Assembly (NCBI GenBank): GCA_021822495.1
Contig: JAKAQO010000001.1
Coordinates: 700,808-764,807, forward strand
Length of the DNA: 64,000 bases
Direction: 5' to 3'
Source of the DNA: a bacterium
GTDB taxonomy: Bacteria > Elusimicrobiota > Elusimicrobia > UBA1565 > UBA9628
Shown piece by piece: positions 58,980 through 64,000 of this stretch (position 1 is the stretch's first letter; every line of letters starts with the position of its first letter). The translations under genes and the position numbers were made by a program. The notes under the pieces are model-generated. The model searched no databases. It was not told where the DNA came from and saw only the letters and a list, made by a program, of their open reading frames with translations.

Positions 58980-59345
58980 AGCGGCCGATACCCCGGATTC
59001 TGTGACCGGACCTCGCGGTCCAGGCGGAATCATTTATCTCAAGCGGCTACCGGGCGACTTTCGCTTTCACGAAAACGCGCAAGCGGCGCATGTCGCCGTT
59101 TATTGCCTTGCTCCCGGCGGGGTTTGCCTGGCCCCGTCTCTCGCGAAACGGGCGGTGGGCTCTTACCCCACCTTTTCACCCTTACCCGCGGGATTCTCAT
59201 CCCGAAGGCGGTTTGTTTCTGTGGCGCTGTCCATCGGCAAAAAGTCGCCCTTTTGCTGTCTTGCCTTTCAGCAAGCGCCGCGCTTTATGGAGTCCGGAGG
59301 TTCCTCCCTCGAAATAAATCCCGAGAGCGATTCCCGGCCGCCCCT
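58971..59345 (-). ncRNA. rnpB: RNase P RNA (bacterial class A-like)
   Basis: Minus strand: GAGGGAGGAACCTCCGGACTCCATAAAGCG near 5' end, ACAGAAACAAACCGCC, 3' CCGGTCACAGAATCCGGGGTATCGGCCGCTCCCC; the two ends pair as P1. Confidence 0.92.
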
Positions 59346-59352
59346 TAAATCT

Positions 59353-59363
59353 ATTTTAGCAAA
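59353..59363 (-). promoter_or_regulatory. Putative extended -10 promoter element for rnpB
   Basis: Minus strand TTTGCTAAAAT (TGn-TAAAAT) ~7 nt upstream of the predicted rnpB 5' end. Confidence 0.4.
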
Positions 59364-59434
59364 TAGTAGAATATTCCGATGACCGAGCTTGAGCGAGGAA
59401 ATGGTTGGCGCCAGGGTCTGTATGAAAGGAGACC

Positions 59435-60817
59435 ATGGCTTTAAAACTTTTTAACACCCTGGGCCGCCTTAAGGAGGAATTGAAGCCCCTGAAATCTCCC
59501 GCGGTCGGAATTTATACTTGCGGGCCGACGGTTTATAATTATCAGCACATTGGGAATTACCGGACCTATATTTTCGAGGACATTTTAAAGCGGACGCTGG
59601 ACTTTTTTGGGTTTAAACCTTTTCATGTCATGAATATCACCGATGTCGGGCATCTGGCGAGTCAGGGAGACGAGGGCGAAGACAAGGTGGAGGTCATGGC
59701 GCAAAGGGAAGGGAAAAGCGCCTGGGATTTAGCGAAATTTTATACGGAGGCTTTTTTAAAAGATTGCGCGTCTCTCAATATTTTGCCGCCCGATGTCTTG
59801 TGCCGGGCCACCGATCACATTCAAGAGCAAATAGATTTAATTCTTCGGCTTGAGAAAAAAGGATTCCTTTATAAGACTTCGGACGGCATCTATTTTGAAA
59901 GCGCGAAATTCCCGGACTATCATAAACTCATGGGAAAGGCGCATTTGTCCGGCATTCAGTCGGGCGCCCGGGTCGAGGCGAACCCGGAGAAAAAATCGCC
60001 GTCTGATTTCGCGGTTTGGAAATTCTCGCCCAAAGACCACAAGCGGCAGATGGAGTGGAATTCGCCCTGGGGCGTGGGCTTTCCCGGCTGGCATATCGAG
60101 TGTTCCGCCATGGCGATGAAATATCTGGGCGAAAGTCTCGACATCCATTGCGGTGGCGTCGATCATATCCCTATTCATCATTCCAATGAAATCGCCCAGT
60201 CCGAAGGCGCGACAGGAAAACCCTTCGCCCGCTATTGGTTGCATGGAGAATTTCTGCTCGTGAATAGTTCCAAGATGGCTAAATCTGATGGGACCTTTAT
60301 CACGCTTGAGGATTTGAAGGAAAAAGGTTTTGATCCCATGGACTACCGCTATCACTGTTTGACCGCGCATTACCGAAAGCAATTAGATTTTACCTGGGAA
60401 GCCCTGGAGGCTTCTAAAATTGCGCGGAGAAAACTCAAGGATTGGGCTTTGAACATGGCTTCTGAACCCCCCAAACCCGCCTGCGCGGATTTTTTTAACG
60501 CCTTTAAAGAGGCCCTGTCTGACGATCTTAATTTGCCGGAGGCTCTTTCTATCGTATGGAGCGGCCTAAAGAATGCTGATTTGCCCAAAGGCGCAAGGGC
60601 TTCTTTCGTTCAGCAGGTTGACCGCGTGTTGGGGCTAGATTTGTTTAAGACGGAAGAAAAGACTCTATCTCCGGAAATTGCGGATCTTCTCAAAAAAAGG
60701 GAAGAAGCGCGAAAAAGCCGTGATTTTGCTAAGTCCGATCAAATTCGCGATCAGCTTTCTTCTCTTGGAATTTTAGTTGAAGACACTTCTTCCGGACAAA
60801 AGTGGAGGCAAAAATGA
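59435..60817 (+). CDS. cysS: Cysteinyl-tRNA synthetase
   Basis: YTCGPTVYNYQHIGNYRTYIFEDILKR, GWHIECSAMAMKYLGESLDIHCGGVDHIPIHHSNEIAQSE, KMAKSDG. Confidence 0.98.
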   Translation: MALKLFNTLGRLKEELKPLKSPAVGIYTCGPTVYNYQHIGNYRTYIFEDILKRTLDFFGFKPFHVMNITDVGHLASQGDEGEDKVEVMAQREGKSAWDLAKFYTEAFLKDCASLNILPPDVLCRATDHIQEQIDLILRLEKKGFLYKTSDGIYFESAKFPDYHKLMGKAHLSGIQSGARVEANPEKKSPSDFAVWKFSPKDHKRQMEWNSPWGVGFPGWHIECSAMAMKYLGESLDIHCGGVDHIPIHHSNEIAQSEGATGKPFARYWLHGEFLLVNSSKMAKSDGTFITLEDLKEKGFDPMDYRYHCLTAHYRKQLDFTWEALEASKIARRKLKDWALNMASEPPKPACADFFNAFKEALSDDLNLPEALSIVWSGLKNADLPKGARASFVQQVDRVLGLDLFKTEEKTLSPEIADLLKKREEARKSRDFAKSDQIRDQLSSLGILVEDTSSGQKWRQK

Positions 60818-61593
60818 GTCGCTCCAACCCGCGTTTAATCGTGTCTTCGGTCTGGATTGGCGGATTTCATTCGGTAAAAGAAACCTTGGACTCAAGACCG
60901 GAAGACGTGTTTGAATTGTGGGTGGCGGCCAAAAACCAAAATCCGGAGATTGAGGAAATCATTCGGCAAGCGCGGAGACTGAAAGTCCCGGTTCATTTTC
61001 GGGACAAAGACGAGCTTTCTCGCGTGACAGGGACGGACCGTCACCAAGGCCTGGCTGTCAAGGCCAAGGAAAGAGGGGTTCTCTCTTTTTCGGCTTTTTT
61101 GGATCGTTGGGAAAATCCCGGGACCTCAAAAAGGGAAAATGTTTTTTTAGTGGCCTTGGATCAAATCCAGGATCCCCAAAATCTCGGGGCCATTGCGCGT
61201 TCGGCCTCCGTTTTGGGAGCCAGCGGGCTTCTGATTTCAGATCGCAGGTCCGCTTCCGCCTCTTCCGGCGCGCTTCGCTCTTCCGCTGGGGCGCTTGAGA
61301 AAATCTCTCTTTATGAGGCTTCCAATTTAGGGCAAGCCCTTTTAAGCGCAAAAAAAGCCGGGTTTTGGATTTACGGGGCCGCGTCCGGCGGACGATTAGC
61401 CTGGGAATCGGCCCTCAATTTTCCGATGATTTTGGTGATCGGTTCCGAAGGGGAAGGCCTCAGAAAATCTACCGCGGATCTTTGCGACGAATTGGTCGGC
61501 ATTCCCGTTTCGCCCGCGGGGGTTTCGAGCTTGAACGCTTCGGTCGCGGCGGGAATTCTCATGTATGAAATCGCCCGCCGGAGGAAAACTTAA
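60814..61593 (+). CDS. rlmB: 23S rRNA 2'-O-ribose methyltransferase (RlmB/TrmH family)
   Basis: VALDQIQDPQNLGAIARSASVLGASGLLI, LVIGSEGEGLRKS, VSSLNASVAAGILMYEI. Confidence 0.92.
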   Translation: MSRSNPRLIVSSVWIGGFHSVKETLDSRPEDVFELWVAAKNQNPEIEEIIRQARRLKVPVHFRDKDELSRVTGTDRHQGLAVKAKERGVLSFSAFLDRWENPGTSKRENVFLVALDQIQDPQNLGAIARSASVLGASGLLISDRRSASASSGALRSSAGALEKISLYEASNLGQALLSAKKAGFWIYGAASGGRLAWESALNFPMILVIGSEGEGLRKSTADLCDELVGIPVSPAGVSSLNASVAAGILMYEIARRRKT

Positions 61594-62453
61594 TGCAGTG
61601 CGAGCGCGTTTTTGTTCCCGATCGCCGCGCGGTCAGACCCGCCGCCTGGGCTTTTGGCATCGCTTTTCCTTTTTTTCTGATTGAGCTTTCCGGCGGGCTT
61701 TATGTCGGAAGTTTATCTTTGGTTGCGGATGCCATGCACCTCATGATGGACCTCATCGCTTTGGGCATGACTCTCTTTGTGGCCTTTGCCAGCCAAAGGC
61801 CGCCGGATCAAAAACGAACGTTTGGATATGAACGGCTGGAGGTTTTGGCGGCCCTGGCCAACGGAGTTCTGTTGTGGGTCGCGGTCGGTATTATCCTGCG
61901 GGAAGCGTATCAGAGATTTTCATTCCCCAAGGAAGTTTCCGGCGGCCCGATGGCGGCTATCGCGGCCTTGGGGCTTATTTGTAATCTTACTTCGGGCTGG
62001 ATTCTCTATTCTTCAAGCCGGAAAAATATCAATCTTCGCGGCGCGTTTTTTCACGTGATGACCGATGCCTTGGGCTCGGCCCTGGTCATTATCGCCGGAA
62101 TTGTGATTATGAAAACCGGTTGGTATCAGGCGGATGCTGTCGCCAGCGTCCTGGTTTGTTTTGGAATTATCATAAGCTCGGTGTGGCTACTCAGAGATTC
62201 AATTCATATTCTGCTCGAAGGGGCTCCGGCGCATATCCAAGTGGAGGAGGTTCAAAAAGCGTTGTCTGAAATTTCCGGAGTCAAAGACGCGCATGATATT
62301 CACTTGTGGTCCTTGACCCAGGGTTCGGAATCCATGAGCGGACACCTCATCATTTCTCCCGAGATGAATTCAGACCAAGCCCTGAAGGCCGCGACGGCGG
62401 TTTTAAAGGAACGCTTTGGCCTCTCTCACGTGACGCTTCAAATAGAAAAATGA
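61593..62453 (+). CDS. Cation diffusion facilitator family transporter
   Basis: LSGGLYVGSLSLVADAMHLMMDLIALGMTL, FFHVMTDALGSALVIIAG, KDAHDIHLWSL. Confidence 0.94.
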   Translation: MQCERVFVPDRRAVRPAAWAFGIAFPFFLIELSGGLYVGSLSLVADAMHLMMDLIALGMTLFVAFASQRPPDQKRTFGYERLEVLAALANGVLLWVAVGIILREAYQRFSFPKEVSGGPMAAIAALGLICNLTSGWILYSSSRKNINLRGAFFHVMTDALGSALVIIAGIVIMKTGWYQADAVASVLVCFGIIISSVWLLRDSIHILLEGAPAHIQVEEVQKALSEISGVKDAHDIHLWSLTQGSESMSGHLIISPEMNSDQALKAATAVLKERFGLSHVTLQIEK

Positions 62454-63118
62454 GCGCAAGTCAAGATTATGAAATCAGGCCGTGCCTGATTTTTCTTAAT
62501 GCCAAGGTTGAAGATAAAAAAAATGTCGTTGCGGCGGCCAAATTTTGCCGCGCTCGCAAGGGAGCCGTTCTTTGCGCCGACGGAGGGCTTAAGCAGGCGT
62601 TGAAGCTAAAAATAATTCCCGATCTTGTCATCGGCGATATGGATTCTCTGCCGAGGCCTCTCCCCCAACTGCGTTTTAAAAAGCCGGTCTTTGTTTGTGA
62701 TTTTGACGAGAACTCCTCCGATTTTGAGAAAACCCTTTTTTGGGCGCTTGAGCGCGGGTTTAACACTGCCTTTGTTTGCGGGGTTCTCGGCGGAGAACTG
62801 GACCACGCCCTGGTTAATATTGCTATGATGGAACGCTTCGGCCTCAAAATGCGGATGGTGATGTTGGGCCGCGGTGGCGGCGTTTTTTTGCCGGAAGGGC
62901 TTTATGAATTTGCGCTTAATAAAGGAGAACGTTTCAGCCTTCTGGCTTTAGAACAAGCGACGGTGAGCCTTCACGGCGCGCGCTATGGGCTTAAAGAAGA
63001 GATTTTGTCGTCTCCCGGACGGGGACTGGGAAATACCGCGGAAGGGCCGGTTTCGGTTCGGGTGCGCCAGGGGAAAGTTTGGTTTTTCTCGGATAGGGTG
63101 GGGCTAGGTCTAAAATAG
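62450..63118 (+). CDS. Thiamine diphosphokinase
   Basis: VLCADGGLKQALKLKIIPDLVIGDMDSLP, DENSSDFEKTLFWALERG, GVLGGELDHALVNIAMM; ATGA overlap with upstream CDF gene. Confidence 0.88.
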   Translation: MSASQDYEIRPCLIFLNAKVEDKKNVVAAAKFCRARKGAVLCADGGLKQALKLKIIPDLVIGDMDSLPRPLPQLRFKKPVFVCDFDENSSDFEKTLFWALERGFNTAFVCGVLGGELDHALVNIAMMERFGLKMRMVMLGRGGGVFLPEGLYEFALNKGERFSLLALEQATVSLHGARYGLKEEILSSPGRGLGNTAEGPVSVRVRQGKVWFFSDRVGLGLK

Positions 63119-63121
63119 GTC

Positions 63122-63149
63122 TTGACAGGAGAAAGATGTCTGTTATACT
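63122..63149 (+). promoter_or_regulatory. Sigma70-type promoter for the riboswitch transcript
   Basis: TTGACA (63122-63127), 16-nt spacer, TGT-TATACT extended -10 (63144-63149). Confidence 0.75.
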
Positions 63150-63162
63150 AATGGCACGGTCA

Positions 63163-63249
63163 GTGAGACCGAAAAGGCAAACCTTTCGCAAGGGAGGGGC
63201 GCAAAGCGCGGGGTCCCACGCGGATTGCCCAGCTGCCGAAGGAAACTGA
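63163..63249 (+). ncRNA. GEMM-I / cyclic di-GMP-I-type riboswitch
   Basis: GAAAAGGCAAACC-TTTC-GCAA-GGGAGG-GGCGCAAAGCGCGGGGTC...GATTGCCCAGCTGCCGAAGG: GGCAAACC, GNRA-capped P2, CGCAAAGC, and 3' GCTGCC; extended P1 TCAGT/ACTGA. Confidence 0.87.
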
Positions 63250-63768
63250 TTGATGATTGAAATTAAAGGGTTTTCTAAAAGAGGACGCGCGGCCTTTGTT
63301 TTTGCCGCAGGCTTCTTTTTTTTAGCTCTTCCCCGCGCTTTTAGCGAGGCCCCGGTGGGGCTCAACGCTCAAGGAGTCAGCGTTAACTATGCTCTTCATA
63401 ATTTCCTTCACGTGGATGTTCGCGACGCCCTGGGCCGCCCCGTTTCCGCGCCGCTCATCCGAAAAGAGATCAAAATTTCTCAAGCTAAATCCCGCGCCCG
63501 CGCGGCTTTTTCTTCTCTCCCCAAATCTCGGGAAGTGAGTTTCTTCCTTGAATGTATCTGGAAAATATCGGTTTTCTCCTGGGGCTTGTCCACCTTTAAG
63601 ACCTTGGCCCGGGTGTGGGCTCTTCCCGCGCCTAAAAAGCGGGATTGGACCCTTCTTTTCCGGTTATTGATGTGGAATTTGTTGATGGCCTTCGCCGGTT
63701 CGCTTCTTAAGCGAATGTCTTTCTTTAAAGAAGTTTCCCACCGTAATTTCACTCTCCTTCTCTGTTGA
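63250..63768 (+). CDS. Uncharacterised exported protein under riboswitch control
   Basis: N-terminal basic + hydrophobic signal (RGRAAFVFAAGFFFLALPRAFSEA), later hydrophobic segment; first Shine-Dalgarno-linked ORF after the riboswitch (ATG at 63253). Confidence 0.65.
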   Translation: MMIEIKGFSKRGRAAFVFAAGFFFLALPRAFSEAPVGLNAQGVSVNYALHNFLHVDVRDALGRPVSAPLIRKEIKISQAKSRARAAFSSLPKSREVSFFLECIWKISVFSWGLSTFKTLARVWALPAPKKRDWTLLFRLLMWNLLMAFAGSLLKRMSFFKEVSHRNFTLLLC

Positions 63769-63889
63769 TTCCCGCCTTCTCCCCCTCATTCCACTAAAGA
63801 GTAAGCTCGTAGAGAAGTCGTTATTGATCATATTTTGCGCCGCGAGATGGGTTCATTCTCCGGTTCTTCGCGCGCGAATAGAGGAGAAA

Positions 63890-64000
63890 ATGAAAGAGAA
63901 GGTTTGGAGGTCTTGGCCAGCCGTCGGGGTCCTTTTGCTCGCATTAGGCGAGCTTTCCGGAGCTTGGGCCCAAAACCTGGCGTCTGCGCTTCAGCCCTTG
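63890..64000 (+). CDS. Exported protein, 3' truncated by window edge
   Basis: ATG KEKVWRSWPAVGVLLLALGELSGAWAQNLASALQPL, open to end of window; GAGGAG SD 'agaggagaaaATG'. Confidence 0.6.
   Translation, partial: MKEKVWRSWPAVGVLLLALGELSGAWAQNLASALQPL

Noticed and set aside
59002-59382. ORFs of 126, 164 and 75 aa between tilS and cysS
   Set aside because: They lie inside rnpB on the opposite strand; the conserved RNase P RNA motifs explain the sequence.
59837-60382. 181-aa minus-strand ORF
   Set aside because: Antisense shadow of cysS.
63163-63249. Possible cGAMP-specific (GEMM-Ib) variant
   Set aside because: The discriminating position appears to be G (GGCAAACC), as in c-di-GMP members; my numbering is from memory, so ligand identity needs testing but cGAMP is not favoured.

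Overview
This 64 kb window looks like ordinary, gene-dense chromosome from an LPS-bearing Gram-negative bacterium. It carries KdsA/KdsB, HldE-type kinase, LptA/B/C, LpxK, GT9 heptosyltransferases and TonB/ExbB/ExbD. The lineage is probably uncultured; I cannot place the phylum from sequence alone. I saw no transposase, integrase, CRISPR array, rRNA operon or prophage. Main blocks: a pterin pair (PTR1-like SDR + PTPS); tsaD-ctpA-envC-ftsX; rimP-nusA-infB-rbfA-truB-RFK; secG-tRNA-Leu(GAG); an AddA-like helicase-nuclease; a purine operon (guaB3-guaA-purC-purS(x2)-purL-purQ-smORF-hyp-purF-purD); an LPS transport/Kdo/heptose block; a TonB-dependent (probably metal) uptake operon; an LPS-core glycosyltransferase block; rnpB; cysS-rlmB-CDF-TPK; and a GEMM-I (c-di-GMP-type) riboswitch near the right edge. 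tRNAs: Leu(GAG), Asn(GTT), Cys(GCA). Most interesting leads: (1) a 28-bp direct repeat of the tRNA-Leu 3' end flanking a hairpin-rich ~117-bp segment; (2) a tandem-duplicated PurS; (3) a riboflavin kinase missing the FMN-adenylyltransferase half of RibF, with a possible RibF N-terminal remnant at the end of TruB; (4) a pseudo-receiver/TM/beta-propeller protein coupled to a degenerate PilZ protein; (5) FtsX without an adjacent FtsE, preceded by a secreted two-repeat membrane protein; (6) a GT9 protein with one and a half GT9 units; (7) the riboswitch and its uncharacterised secreted targets. All calls come from reading the sequence; no database search was run.
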